Source of the DNA: Candidatus Freyrarchaeum guaymasense
GTDB lineage: Archaea > Asgardarchaeota > Jordarchaeia > Jordarchaeales > Freyrarchaeaceae
NCBI GenBank assembly: GCA_030587405.1
Contig: JAUQZD010000046.1
Coordinates: 1-64,000, forward strand
Direction of reading: 5' to 3'
DNA: 64,000 nucleotides
The notes below the pieces were generated by a model. The model was not told the origin of the DNA. It saw only the letters and a program-made list of their open reading frames with translations, and did not search any database. A program made the position numbers and the translations under genes. Below, piece after piece: positions 52,033 through 60,454 of the stretch (positions within the stretch are counted from its first letter, which is position 1; every line of letters begins with the position of its first letter).

Positions 52033-52614
52033 CTAGAGGGGGCCACGGTACGCCTTCGATGGAGGGCATCCTGGACAGTTATTTTCCAGATAGTAGTTGC
52101 ATGACGAGCACTCCGCTCCGCACGGAGGCTCTTCACCCAGCATCTTATCTACCCTCACGGCCAGATATGGGGAGTAATGGATTTCATTGAAAACTTGCAG
52201 TTCAGCCTCTAAAACGCCCTCTTGAGACTTAACCGAGTTGAGCAGACCTTCAAGGGCGCCTCTACATTCACCCACCACGAGCATCATCACCGTTTGGGTA
52301 TTGTTCCTGCGGGTGAAAAGGGAAACTACCTTAGGACAGTTCTCGAAGCAGCCAACTAAGTTTTTAAGGCAGCCTTGTTGTAGCTGAACGGTTATGCTTG
52401 CAGGCTGAAGCTTAAAGAGTGAATGGTTTAACAGGGCAGAAACACTAACCACATTCTTCTCTATTAGCTTGGCAAGGCGCTTTTTAACCCCCATGCTGGT
52501 AAACCCTATTTCTGCACTAAGTTCGACAAGCTTTGACCTGCCGTTCTTCCGCAACATAGCGATCAATTTCCGGTCTATTTCATCCAAAAGCTTTTCCTGC
52601 AACCTAACAACCAT
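52033..52614 (-). CDS. Lrp/AsnC-family regulator with C-terminal cysteine motif
   Basis: 193 residues: an N-terminal AsnC-type helix-turn-helix (EIDRKLIAMLRKNGRSKLVELS, GFTSMGVKKRL), a central RAM-like ligand/dimer domain, and a cysteine-rich tail CGAECSSCNYYLENNCPGC that could bind zinc or an iron-sulfur cluster and sense redox state. Lrp proteins usually act as octamers at amino-acid genes. Its targets are unknown. The tail is not usual for the family. It is divergent from tfe across 340 bp. Confidence 0.85.
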   Translation of the reverse strand: MVVRLQEKLLDEIDRKLIAMLRKNGRSKLVELSAEIGFTSMGVKKRLAKLIEKNVVSVSALLNHSLFKLQPASITVQLQQGCLKNLVGCFENCPKVVSLFTRRNNTQTVMMLVVGECRGALEGLLNSVKSQEGVLEAELQVFNEIHYSPYLAVRVDKMLGEEPPCGAECSSCNYYLENNCPGCPPSKAYRGPL

Positions 52615-52955
52615 CCCGTGATTCTTTAACTTAACATGCTTACGAACACAACCGAACTAAATTTAGCAGAGTTTAATCACTTCTAAGGGAAGGTGAGTAT
52701 TAAGTGTACTGTTGCAACCATTTAGTGAAGTTTACTAAATAAACAGTTCCTTAAGAATGTTATGGTAACTGTTTCTTAAAATGATATGGAAGGTTTTAAC
52801 AGAACTCGGCTTTAAAATACAAAAAAACGTTTAAAATAATTATTTATGATGTCAAATTTAGAGGTAAACTTAGAAAAGGCAAGATTTTTTAAGGATAAAC
52901 TCTACATATATAGCTTAGGGGGTTCCTCTGTACACGGGAAAGGCGGTGGAGTAAC
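52615..52955. other. AT-rich divergent promoter region (regulator / tfe)
   Basis: About 340 bp, strongly AT-rich. AAACGTTTAAAATAATTATT near 52826-52845 and TCTACATATATAGC near 52900-52915 are TATA-like boxes for tfe. No gene is seen. Confidence 0.5.
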
Positions 52956-53540
52956 TTGTTAACGTCTCAGGAAGCATGTGGTGAGGAGCTTCTTGAAGCC
53001 GTCGTTGAGGAAATAGGTGGGGAGAACGCTTACAAAGTTGTTAGAGTCCTTCTCGAAGCGGATAAGGAGGTAACGGACGAGGAGATAGCTGAGAAGCTTG
53101 AACTTCAGCTTAACTCGGTCAGGAAAGTGCTTTACAGGTTATACGAGGAGAGACTTGCATCCTACAGGCGTACAAGGGACACCAAGACGGGATGGTTCAT
53201 ATACTTCTGGAGGATAAGACCTGAGAAGGTTAAGGACCTCGTCCTTAGGAGGAAGAGGGAAGTTTACCTTAAGCTTAAGGAAAGGTTTGAGTACGAGAAG
53301 AACAACATGTTGTTCCATTGCGGAAACCAGAACTGTCCACGCCTAACGTTTGACGAGGCAATGGAAGCTGAGTTTAAGTGTCCAAGCTGCGGTGAAAGGC
53401 TTAATTACCAAGATAACAGTGAAAGCATAAGGGTTTTAGAGGTTAAGCTCCAAGAATTGGAAGAGGAGCTTAAGGAGCTAGAGGGCCGTTGCGAAAAATA
53501 CCTTCTAGAGAGGAATGCCTTAAAATCCTTAAAAGCGTAG
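52956..53540 (+). CDS. tfe: Transcription factor E (TFIIE-alpha homologue)
   Basis: 194 residues. An N-terminal winged helix (NAYKVVRVLLEADKEVTDEEIAEKL) is followed by a coiled segment and a zinc ribbon (CGNQNCPRL, CPSCGERL), then a C-terminal helix. TFE helps RNA polymerase open promoters. TTG 52956 follows GGTGGAG with 5-nt spacing. The gene starts the tfe-HD-DUF2110 group, which is often conserved in archaea. Confidence 0.93.
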   Translation: MLTSQEACGEELLEAVVEEIGGENAYKVVRVLLEADKEVTDEEIAEKLELQLNSVRKVLYRLYEERLASYRRTRDTKTGWFIYFWRIRPEKVKDLVLRRKREVYLKLKERFEYEKNNMLFHCGNQNCPRLTFDEAMEAEFKCPSCGERLNYQDNSESIRVLEVKLQELEEELKELEGRCEKYLLERNALKSLKA

Positions 53541-54016
53541 GTGCACCGCAGAATGTGATTAAGCACTGTATAGCAGTTTCACGTTACGCCCGTATGCTGG
53601 CGGAGAAAGCGGCAAGGAAAGGTAATAGGGTAAACGTGAGGCTGGTTGAGGCAGGAGGACTGCTACACGACATAGGGCGAGCAAGAACTCACGGAGTAGA
53701 TCATGGAGTAGTGGGTGCAAGGATTATTAGAACAATGGGTTTACCAGAGGAGATTGCACTAATAGTTGAAAGACACGTAGGGGCTGGAATACCTAAAAGG
53801 GAAGCTGAAGCCTTAGGGCTTCCAGCAAGGGACTACTTGCCATTGACGCCTGAGGAAAAGATTGTTGCTCATGCTGACAATCTCTTCTTTGGAGGCAGGA
53901 AGGTTAGCATGGACGAGGTCATAGAAAGGTTTAAGGCCGAGCTTGGAGAAGGAAGTGATGCTTTAAAAAGACTTAGGAAGCTTCAAAAGGACGTTGAGGC
54001 ACTTATTGACCCATGA
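53489..54016 (+). CDS. HD-domain phosphohydrolase (TIGR00295-type)
   Basis: 175 residues with a metal-dependent HD motif: HCIAVSRYARMLAEK, LLHDIGR, GVDHGVVGARI and HADNL give the H...HD...D set. Such proteins cleave nucleotides or phosphoesters; the archaeal TIGR00295 group is uncharacterised. TTG 53489 overlaps the tfe 3' end by 52 bp and the stop overlaps the DUF2110 start by 4 bp, so all three genes are coupled. Confidence 0.82.
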   Translation: MRKIPSREECLKILKSVGAPQNVIKHCIAVSRYARMLAEKAARKGNRVNVRLVEAGGLLHDIGRARTHGVDHGVVGARIIRTMGLPEEIALIVERHVGAGIPKREAEALGLPARDYLPLTPEEKIVAHADNLFFGGRKVSMDEVIERFKAELGEGSDALKRLRKLQKDVEALIDP

Positions 54017-54792
54017 CGCGAAGAGTAACCATACTTGAAAGAGTTTATGGGCCGTGGGCTAAGCAGGGGTTAAAAGCAGCTTACATGCTTTTAAAAGGGG
54101 AAGTAGCAGACCTAGAAGTTGAGGTGAAGGAAGTATCCACCGATGAAAAGGGAAGGATAATAGTCGTCCTCGAAGGGGAGGACGAGGAGGCTGCAGGGAC
54201 ATATCTTGCAAGAAAGTACGGGTACACACGTAGCGTAGAGGAAGTTGTGGAGGGTGAAACTTACCGTGGGAGAATCGTCCAGCCGTTTAGTTACGGCTAT
54301 GGCCTCTACGTTGACATTGGAGTTGTCGCGCCCTCGCCGAAGGATGCACTCCTACCCCTTTACATGCTTAGAAGGCAGCTTGCAGGGGGAAGGCAGGCCC
54401 CCCTCAGAAGGATAATTAGGGTTTACGGGTTCATTGAAAATCTTCCTTTAGAGGTTAGGGTCGTAGACGTTGGTCCTGCAGGAAGAATAGAGGCAGAATT
54501 AAGTGATGGAGAGATCGAAAAGCTGGATGAATGGGTTAAGACACGGTTTGACCGTGTTATTGTCTGCGGTGCAACCAGACAGCAAGTTAGACGGGCAATC
54601 ATAAAGTCAGGCCACTTGAAGGACATCGTGTCTATCGAGAGGCTTGGATTAATGGAGCATGCAATCATATGTAAGTATGGAACGGACGCTCCTGGGATCA
54701 TAGCAGAGATAGGTGGCTACCTGGAGGGGGTTCCAATGAAGGCGTTTATTCCTAAGGAAGTGAGGGAGTTCATGGAGGGAAAAGAAGCCTAG
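54013..54792 (+). CDS. DUF2110 archaeal protein
   Basis: 259-residue protein of the archaeal DUF2110 family: an N-terminal alpha/beta domain, a central SH3-like strand set (GRIVQPFSYGYGLYVDIG) and a C-terminal region (RVIVCGATRQQVRRAII). The function is unknown; its constant position beside tfe and trm56 suggests RNA or transcription. It overlaps the HD gene by 4 bp and converges with trm56 by 4 bp. Confidence 0.8.
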   Translation: MTRRVTILERVYGPWAKQGLKAAYMLLKGEVADLEVEVKEVSTDEKGRIIVVLEGEDEEAAGTYLARKYGYTRSVEEVVEGETYRGRIVQPFSYGYGLYVDIGVVAPSPKDALLPLYMLRRQLAGGRQAPLRRIIRVYGFIENLPLEVRVVDVGPAGRIEAELSDGEIEKLDEWVKTRFDRVIVCGATRQQVRRAIIKSGHLKDIVSIERLGLMEHAIICKYGTDAPGIIAEIGGYLEGVPMKAFIPKEVREFMEGKEA

Positions 54793-55355
54793 TCGCTCCC
54801 TCTACTTGTAAATATTACTTTCTTCCCGGAGGGTGAGGGAACAACTTTAATTTTTGCGTTTTCGAAGTTGAAGTAGAACTCTTTGCCTTGGTGGTAATAG
54901 TCTAGGAAAACCGCTAGGGCTGCTATTTCGGAGTGGGGCTGGTTTGTAACTGAAACATTGTATGTTGCCAAGGAGTACACTTCACGTGGAACCTTTGCGC
55001 CTCCAACAACGACCATTAAATCCTTACCTGATGACCTGATCTCATCTATTACCTTGGGAAGGGGGATGCCGTACATTGTGAGGTGAACTACTATCCCCCC
55101 ACTTGAAAGCCAGCTTTCAACTATGGAACGCCAGCTCCCTCCAACGGAGACCTTAAATGATCCGCCGAAACGCCTTACAACATCCTCAACATTCTCTACC
55201 AGCTTCATATCGCTGGTGTCCGGGAAGATCACTTCGGATGCGCCGAAGGCCCGGGCGACAAGCGCTAAATGGGTTGAGACGCGGGCGTCACGTATGAGCC
55301 GGTGGCCCAGCCTTAAGACTACTATCCGAGGGTTAGATTTGAGCAACCCCGTCAC
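54789..55355 (-). CDS. trm56: tRNA cytidine-56 2'-O-methyltransferase aTrm56
   Basis: SPOUT-family enzyme that methylates C56 in the T-loop of archaeal tRNAs. 188 residues: RLGHRLIRDARVSTHLALVARAFGA at the N-terminus, VVHLTMYG and the knot motif VVVGGAKVP, then YNVSVTNQPHSEI. The substrate base is in the T-loop that introns interrupt in tRNA-His and tRNA-Ser of this window, so methylation presumably follows splicing there. It converges with DUF2110 and starts 30 bp after the MBF1 stop. Confidence 0.93.
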   Translation of the reverse strand: MTGLLKSNPRIVVLRLGHRLIRDARVSTHLALVARAFGASEVIFPDTSDMKLVENVEDVVRRFGGSFKVSVGGSWRSIVESWLSSGGIVVHLTMYGIPLPKVIDEIRSSGKDLMVVVGGAKVPREVYSLATYNVSVTNQPHSEIAALAVFLDYYHQGKEFYFNFENAKIKVVPSPSGKKVIFTSRGSD

Positions 55356-55385
55356 CTAGCAAGCATGGTGGAGAAGGCGGATATT

Positions 55386-55883
55386 TTACTTCCGAAGCCT
55401 TACCACGTCGCCCAAGGTTAGCTCTCTTCCTCCTTTAGATGTAGATACACCGCCCGTCGAGCTAACTGGCACATAAAGAGTGATCTTCAAAACCTTCTCT
55501 ATTTTACTGGCTAGCTGCCTCGGCGGCTCCATCCTTTCAGCCTCGATCCTCTTTATCACTGAAAGCTTCTCTTTAAGCATCTTCGCAAGGTCCTCTTGGG
55601 ATAGCCCCATTTTCTCCCTACTTTCCCGGATCAGCCGCCCGTATTCTTCAACGAGTTCAAGGTCGCTGCCAGCCGGGATACGTCTCTTCGGCTTAGCAAC
55701 GGTAGGGCTTACGGGCATGGCTTTAACGGGTGGCTTCCTAGGGATTCGAGACCAGGTTTTAGGAGTTACACCAAACCTAGCACAGTTTTCACATACACTC
55801 ATAACTGCTCCTTCGATCACGACCCTTCTGGCTGGGCCAACGATCTTACGGCCGCAAACCTCACAGTTCAATTTAACCCCCAA
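55386..55883 (-). CDS. mbf1: Multiprotein bridging factor 1 homologue (aMBF1)
   Basis: 165 residues: an N-terminal zinc-ribbon (CEVCGRKI, SVCENCARFG), a basic linker, and a Cro/CI-type helix-turn-helix (GRLIRESREKMGLSQEDLAKML, then VIKRIEAERM). Archaeal MBF1 bridges regulators and basal factors, and some bind ribosomes. A short C-terminal tail ends in RLRK. It precedes trm56 in the reverse operon and is divergent from the PAN gene. Confidence 0.93.
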   Translation of the reverse strand: MGVKLNCEVCGRKIVGPARRVVIEGAVMSVCENCARFGVTPKTWSRIPRKPPVKAMPVSPTVAKPKRRIPAGSDLELVEEYGRLIRESREKMGLSQEDLAKMLKEKLSVIKRIEAERMEPPRQLASKIEKVLKITLYVPVSSTGGVSTSKGGRELTLGDVVRLRK

Positions 55884-56185
55884 GTAAGAGGAGGAGCATA
55901 AACGATATTAAAGCTTCTCCAACAGGGGAGACGCCATGACAGCTACTTCGTATCCAGCCATACCTGTTAAAGGGTGCCTTAAAGGGTGCCCTACGCGTTT
56001 TTCAGGTTTCTGAAGGCTACTAGTATTCCTTCTCAGCTAGAACGCTTCACGCCATGAGCGGTTACACGAGCGGCGGTAAGCCTAATAAGGAGGGTTTAAG
56101 AAAGTTTTAGTGTTGCCGGAAGGGCAGATTAGTGCGCCAAGCGGAAAGTAAATTAACGGCTAGGAGCTAAATGTAGTGTGGGGGT
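55884..56185. other. Divergent promoter region (mbf1 / PAN)
   Basis: About 300 bp with no gene, tRNA or repeat seen. GGGGGTGTGG lies directly before the PAN start. Confidence 0.5.
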
Positions 56186-57373
56186 GTGGTTGTGCCCGGA
56201 TCCACGGAGAACAGTGGTCAAAGTTATAGTGGACGCTATGATGATATTATCGCATATGCCCGGGATATTGAGAGAAGACTTTACAAGATTGACGCTGAAA
56301 GAATGAGGCTTCGCCAGGAGATCATCCAGCTTAGGAAGGAGCTGGAGGTGTTAAGGCAGCCGCCTCTTATAGCCGCAACCGTGCTTGAAACGCTTGAGGA
56401 TGGGAGAGTTATAGTTAGAAGTTCAACTGGTCCAAACTTTGTGGTTTACGTTTCAAACAACGTTCCTAGGGATAAGCTTGTCCCTGGGGCGCATGTCGCT
56501 TTAAGCCAGAAAACGTTCGCTATAGTTGAGATTTTACCCTCCCCTGAGGATCCATTCGTTAGGGGGATGGAAGTTGAAGAGGTGCCACCGGTAACCTATA
56601 ACGACATTGGAGGGTTGAGGGAGCAAATAAGGGAGGTAAGGGAGACCGTTGAGCTGCCGCTAACCCACCCTCACCTCTTCGAGGAAGTAGGAGTTGAGCC
56701 GCCGAAGGGCGTCCTTCTCTGTGGCCCCCCTGGGACGGGGAAAACCCTGCTTGCGAGGGCGGTAGCCCATGAGACGAAAGCCACCTTCATAAGGGTGGTG
56801 GGCTCCGAGTTGGTTCAGAAGTTTATTGGTGAAGGAGCGCGAATGGTCAGAGAGGTTTTTAACTTAGCTAGGAAGAAGGCGCCGAGCATAGTTTTCTGCG
56901 ATGAGATAGATGCTATAGGCAGCAGGAGGCTTGACGTGGGGACGAGCGGAGACAGGGAGGTCCAGCGAACCCTAATGCAACTCCTCTCTATAATGGACGG
57001 GTTTGACCCCCGAGGGGACGTTAGGATAATTGCAGCTACGAACAGGCCTGACATATTAGATCCAGCTCTTCTCAGGCCTGGACGCTTCGACAGGATAATA
57101 TACTTCCCCCTCCCAGACAGGGATGCCAGAGAGGAAATATTCAGGATACACACGCGTCGAATGAAGCTTGACAGCGACGTGAGCTTGGGGGTGCTGGCTG
57201 AGATGACCGAGAACGCTACGGGGGCGGATATAAAGGCTATATGTACAGAGGCGGGGATGTTTGCCATCAGAAACTTTAGGGTGAAGGTGAAATTCAAAGA
57301 CTTTGAGCAGGCTATAGAGAAGGTTCTGAAGAGGAAGGGAGCTGGGGGCGAGCCTAAAGGAATCTACTGTTAA
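56186..57373 (+). CDS. pan: Proteasome-activating nucleotidase (PAN)
   Basis: 395-residue AAA+ ATPase that unfolds substrates for the 20S proteasome. An N-terminal coiled coil (about residues 25-60) and OB domain precede the ATPase: Walker [12 protein letters not shown], Walker [13 protein letters not shown], the SRH arginine region [10 protein letters not shown], and a C-terminal helical domain. The last residues GIYC give the HbYX motif (I-Y-C) that docks into the proteasome alpha ring. GTG 56186 is used; GTG 56192 is possible. First gene of PAN-PUA-NAC. Confidence 0.95.
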   Translation: MVVPGSTENSGQSYSGRYDDIIAYARDIERRLYKIDAERMRLRQEIIQLRKELEVLRQPPLIAATVLETLEDGRVIVRSSTGPNFVVYVSNNVPRDKLVPGAHVALSQKTFAIVEILPSPEDPFVRGMEVEEVPPVTYNDIGGLREQIREVRETVELPLTHPHLFEEVGVEPPKGVLLCGPPGTGKTLLARAVAHETKATFIRVVGSELVQKFIGEGARMVREVFNLARKKAPSIVFCDEIDAIGSRRLDVGTSGDREVQRTLMQLLSIMDGFDPRGDVRIIAATNRPDILDPALLRPGRFDRIIYFPLPDRDAREEIFRIHTRRMKLDSDVSLGVLAEMTENATGADIKAICTEAGMFAIRNFRVKVKFKDFEQAIEKVLKRKGAGGEPKGIYC

Positions 57374-57403
57374 GGCGGCTTTTTGGATGGTGGAGGAGTA
57401 TTC

Positions 57404-57904
57404 TTGGAGGCAGCTGACTACTGGACGCTGCGAAGAATACGGTTAATTGCCGACTACCAGTTTTTCCCGGGGGCTGGGCGGGTTCTTTTCCCGGACGGAG
57501 TGAGGGTTGTCTTTTCCTCCAAGACTGGCAGGGTGAGGCAGGTATACTTAGACGGGGATCTTGTGGCTAGCTTTAGACCTGATGAGGGAACGTTCGCTCT
57601 TAACATTAGAGGGGGAGAGCTGCTTTTAGAGCATTTTGAAAGGCCGACACTGAGGGTGATTGTCACGGAAAGAATTGCAGGATTGGTGGTTGAGGGAAGA
57701 AACGTGTTCGCTAAGCATGTTGTTGCAGCGGACCCTGAAATCCGCCCGTGGAGCGAAGTCCTCGTGGTGGACGAAGCAGACAAGCTGGCTGCGGTTGGGA
57801 GAGCAGTTCTGAACGGGGAGGAAATGGTGGCGTTCTCGAGGGGGGTGGCTGTGAAAACCAGGATCGGAAACCCACGGTTTAAAAGTAAGGAGGGGATGGT
57901 TTGA
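57404..57904 (+). CDS. PUA-domain protein
   Basis: About 166 residues with an N-terminal pre-PUA domain (ADYQFFPGAGRVLFPDG) and a C-terminal PUA RNA-binding domain (GRNVFAKHVVAADPEIRPWSEV, AVGRAVLNGEEM). Such archaeal proteins bind structured RNA but their function is unknown. TTG 57404 is set by GGTGGAGGAG 5 nt upstream. It lies 30 bp after PAN and overlaps the nac start by 4 bp. Confidence 0.85.
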   Translation: MEAADYWTLRRIRLIADYQFFPGAGRVLFPDGVRVVFSSKTGRVRQVYLDGDLVASFRPDEGTFALNIRGGELLLEHFERPTLRVIVTERIAGLVVEGRNVFAKHVVAADPEIRPWSEVLVVDEADKLAAVGRAVLNGEEMVAFSRGVAVKTRIGNPRFKSKEGMV

Positions 57905-58257
57905 GGAAGGTTAGCCCTAAGCAGCTTAGGAAAATGATGAAGCAGATGGGAGTGAGGGAAGTCTCATCCGTAAAGGTTGTCATAATAAAGTGTAATGACA
58001 AGGAAATAGTTGTGTCAAGCCCGCAGGTTGTCGAGATGAAGGTGGGAGGACAGAGGGTTTATCAGGTTTCAGGCGTTGTGGAGGAAAAACCTCTAACCCC
58101 AGAAAAAGCGGAGGAAGCAATAATGGAAATTCCAGAGGCGGATGTTATGCTAGTAGCCCAACAGGCGGGGGTGACGCCTGAAGAGGCAAGACGGGCACTC
58201 GTAGAGACGGAAGGCGACCTAGCTAAGGCAATACTCCTCCTCAAGAAAGCGGACTAA
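57901..58257 (+). CDS. nac: Nascent polypeptide-associated complex protein (NAC)
   Basis: 118-residue archaeal NAC, a ribosome-bound chaperone. An N-terminal basic segment with RKMMKQMG, a NAC beta-barrel domain (KEIVVSSPQVVEMKVGG) and a C-terminal UBA domain (VAQQAGVTPEEARRALVETEGDL). The length is typical. TTG start at 57901, coupled to the PUA gene by overlap. PAN, PUA and NAC together form a protein quality-control operon. Confidence 0.95.
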   Translation: MRKVSPKQLRKMMKQMGVREVSSVKVVIIKCNDKEIVVSSPQVVEMKVGGQRVYQVSGVVEEKPLTPEKAEEAIMEIPEADVMLVAQQAGVTPEEARRALVETEGDLAKAILLLKKAD

Positions 58258-58275
58258 TCCAATTAATTTAATTTA

Positions 58276-58926
58276 TTATTGTTCAGCCTGCTCTTTTTGC
58301 CTTTCCAGAAGCTGTTTAACGCGTTTCAGCCTGAATAGGTCTTCCCTTTCCCGCTCCTCCAAGTGGAGGGAAATGTACCTAATAGTGTTTTCTAGTTTGG
58401 GGATAACTATGTATTTTAACGCGTTAACCCTCCTTTTAGTCCTGTCAATCTCCTCGGCCATTTTCCTTATTGCTGTTTCCACCTCAGCAAGCCTAACCGT
58501 AAGCTTTAGAGCTTCCCTAAACTTTTGAACGGCCTCGTCAAGCTTAGCAGACGTCGTGGCGAAACTGTACGACGCCACACTACCCTTCTCCTTAACCCTT
58601 AAGAGTGGAACCTTAACACCCATTATATTCTGCAGGGAGACGTCAACGTCATAGAATGGCTCAACGCCCATAGCCGCCTCTTCCACCTTAAGAGGCCCCA
58701 TAAGCATCTTAGCCATAGTGAGGGTTTCAAAAGCATCTTTAAGGGCGTTCACAAGTTCACGCCTAATCCGCCCCACATCCTCTAATATGTCAAAGAACTG
58801 CATTACAAGAGCATCTCTTTTTTCTTTAAGTAAATCATGGCCTCGCTCAGCTAACGTCATACGTTTCTTCAAAGTTAAAAGCTCCATGCGGGTCGGATGC
58901 ACACCCTCAATTATTTCAGTCGACAT
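58276..58926 (-). CDS. atpD: V/A-type ATP synthase subunit D
   Basis: 216-residue rotor stalk subunit of the archaeal A1Ao ATP synthase: PTRMELLTLKKRMTLAERGHDLLKEKRDAL at the N-terminus and a long C-terminal helix (RRVNALKYIVIPKLENTIRYI), the paired coiled coil of the central shaft. No other ATPase subunit gene is beside it, so the gene is separated from the main operon. It converges on nac. Confidence 0.95.
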   Translation of the reverse strand: MSTEIIEGVHPTRMELLTLKKRMTLAERGHDLLKEKRDALVMQFFDILEDVGRIRRELVNALKDAFETLTMAKMLMGPLKVEEAAMGVEPFYDVDVSLQNIMGVKVPLLRVKEKGSVASYSFATTSAKLDEAVQKFREALKLTVRLAEVETAIRKMAEEIDRTKRRVNALKYIVIPKLENTIRYISLHLEEREREDLFRLKRVKQLLERQKEQAEQ

Positions 58927-59127
58927 CTCTGGAATCCTCCTTAACCCTAAAGGGACGGGAACACTAATCTAAAATAGAAACATAAATTTTTCTCCAATAG
59001 CTATTGACGTAGGAGTTTGCTTCAAATTTAAATGGATGAAGCCGATTAAGGGAGGAGTTTGATGGTTAAACAGTTATCAGAAGGAAGTTTTAGGGGTGGT
59101 TGAAGGATGTTGGCGCGGGGGGCGGGA

Positions 59128-59158
59128 TTGCCACCTTAGAGCAGGATGCTCCCTTGGT
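59128..59158 (-). other. tRNA-Ser intron 3, T-loop (59/60)
   Basis: 31 nt. BHB-like: outer T-stem, TCA with TGG (three of four central pairs, one a G-U), bulges AAA and AAT, CC/GG next to the centre, then a GAGCA/TGCTC hairpin inside. Removal leaves the loop TTCAAAT. The position matches the T-loop intron of tRNA-His. Confidence 0.8.
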
Positions 59159-59190
59159 TTTGAACCCGCGCTCCCCCATGGGGAACCGGC

Positions 59191-59209
59191 TTCGCTCCGA
59201 AACGCTGGC
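59191..59209 (-). other. tRNA-Ser intron 2, anticodon loop
   Basis: 19 nt. A direct repeat AAGCC at both boundaries makes five cut positions equivalent in product, so exact ends are not set. TGCT (59215-59212) can pair with AGCG (59196-59193) as a centre helix. Removal closes CCGGC CTGCTAA GCCGG with full stem pairing. Confidence 0.75.
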
Positions 59210-59226
59210 TTAGCAGGCCGGCACCT

Positions 59227-59240
59227 GTCGGCAGAATGTA
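59227..59240 (-). other. tRNA-Ser intron 1, D-loop, BHB
   Basis: 14 nt. CGGT (59246-59243) pairs with GCCG (59232-59229) as the centre helix, bulges are TAT (59242-59240) and ACA (59228-59226), and the outer helix GCC/GGT forms at 59249-59247 with 59225-59223. Cutting between bulge bases 2 and 3 gives the D-loop AAGCCCGGTTAA. Confidence 0.78.
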
Positions 59241-59534
59241 TAACCGGGCTTGGTTACCCCCGCCGTTAATGTATGAGAAACTTAGAGAATTTTAAACTTT
59301 ATGGTTTATGGTTGCTGAAAGCTGATTGCCGGGTTATGGTCGGGTTAAGAGTGCTTTTGTTGTTTAAGTATTTTTGTTGGAGCTTTAGGTCGACGTTGCC
59401 TTAACCGTGTTCTTCGCTTCAGGCATCATTCAACATGAATGTTTAAAAAAGGCTTTTTGTATTATGTCCCTTTTTTCCATAATCTTTATATTTTAGCTCT
59501 ACCTTGTTGGCTTACTTTCCCGAGGCGAGTGAGG

Positions 59535-59858
59535 ATGGCTTGCAGAGTGGAATGTAGCGTGGAGGAGGACGTCTTCGAGTACAGGGTGTATGACGACTAC
59601 GGGATAGGCGTTATAGCCTACGCTAAAGTTACGCGTGGCCCCGGCGGGGCAGAGATAAAGGTGATAAATGTTAGCAGGGAGTACAGGGGTAGAGGGGTTG
59701 GAAGCGAAGTCTTAGCTCGGATCGTAAGGGATCATGGTGATTGCCTGATAATGGTTGAAACATTCGGCTATCTTGTTGGGTGGTATGAAAGGTTTAATTT
59801 TAAGTGTGTCTGCGATAAGCCCCTCATAATGGTTAGAAGCCCGGGGGGGTGGCTTTAG
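59535..59858 (+). CDS. GNAT-family acetyltransferase
   Basis: About 107 residues from ATG 59535; an upstream open stretch to 59439 lies across an ATTTTA promoter-like region and is left out. The acetyl-CoA motif is VSREYRGRGVGSEVL (R/Q-x-x-G-x-G/A). The protein is short for GNAT, with a cysteine-rich N-terminus (ACRVECS). The substrate is unknown. It converges with the PhoU/TrkA-C gene by 4 bp. Confidence 0.8.
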   Translation: MACRVECSVEEDVFEYRVYDDYGIGVIAYAKVTRGPGGAEIKVINVSREYRGRGVGSEVLARIVRDHGDCLIMVETFGYLVGWYERFNFKCVCDKPLIMVRSPGGWL

Positions 59859-60454
59859 GCTACCTCGCACTTCTCCCCCTTAGCGAGATCGAGGAGGAGA
59901 TCCTTGCCTTGCGTGTAGCCTCTCGCTATTATCACGTCTCCGCTTTTGAGCTTGAATGAGTCGGACGGCGAGTAGAACCACTTGCCTTTCCTCCTGACGG
60001 CGATTATCCGCATTCCTATCCGGTCATCCAAGGCTACGTCCCCTATGGTTCTTCCTTCCAGCTTGGATCCTGCGCCGACGCACGTCCGCACTATGGTTTC
60101 CTCCGCTTCCTCCATGACCATTTTCAGTATTGGGTGTGGCTCTAGCCCCCTCAGGACTGCATCGGCTATTTCAGCGGCGGCGTCAGCTATGTTTTCGGAT
60201 GCAATCCCTATTCTTATGAGGGCTAGCTTCGCGTCGGGGCTTATTACTTCGTCCTCTGCATCTATGACTTTAAGTTCAAAGTTTATGTGGAAGGTGTCGA
60301 AGAGCTCTTCTAGCTCCATTACCTCTTTTGCAATCTCCTTATTGTTGAAGAGAAAGGCTGAGTAGGCGAGGTCAACCATTAGCTCCGAGGTGTTCTTCAT
60401 TTCCACGAGCATCCGCTCTATTTCAGCAACCTCGTCCTCCTCCAACCCCATCAT
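59855..60454 (-). CDS. PhoU-TrkA_C domain protein, copy 1
   Basis: 199 residues. The N-terminal PhoU-like helical region (EMKNTSELMVDLAYSAFLFNN) is followed by a TrkA-C (RCK_C) domain (VGAGSKLEGRTIGDVALDDRIGMRIIAVRR, then GDVIIARG). Such soluble proteins regulate cation channels or transporters by ligand binding. No channel gene is next to it. Its start overlaps the paralogue 60423-61043 by 32 bp, so the two are translated together. Confidence 0.88.
   Translation of the reverse strand: MMGLEEDEVAEIERMLVEMKNTSELMVDLAYSAFLFNNKEIAKEVMELEELFDTFHINFELKVIDAEDEVISPDAKLALIRIGIASENIADAAAEIADAVLRGLEPHPILKMVMEEAEETIVRTCVGAGSKLEGRTIGDVALDDRIGMRIIAVRRKGKWFYSPSDSFKLKSGDVIIARGYTQGKDLLLDLAKGEKCEVA

Larger units (their letters stand above)
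59111..59263 (-). tRNA. tRNA-Ser(GCT) with three introns
   Basis: Reverse-strand gene. Acceptor GCGGGGG (59263-59257) pairs with CCCCCGC (59121-59115), followed by G73 and an encoded CCA (59113-59111). The anticodon stem CCGGC (59221-59217) pairs with GCCGG (59190-59186), anticodon GCT is 59214-59212, a long variable arm is 59185-59170, and the T-stem is GCGGG/CCCGC. Extra sequence in the D-loop, after the anticodon and in the T-loop fits three introns; without them the tRNA is 89 nt with CCA, normal for a class II tRNA. A TTTAAAATT box lies about 30 bp upstream. Confidence 0.92.
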
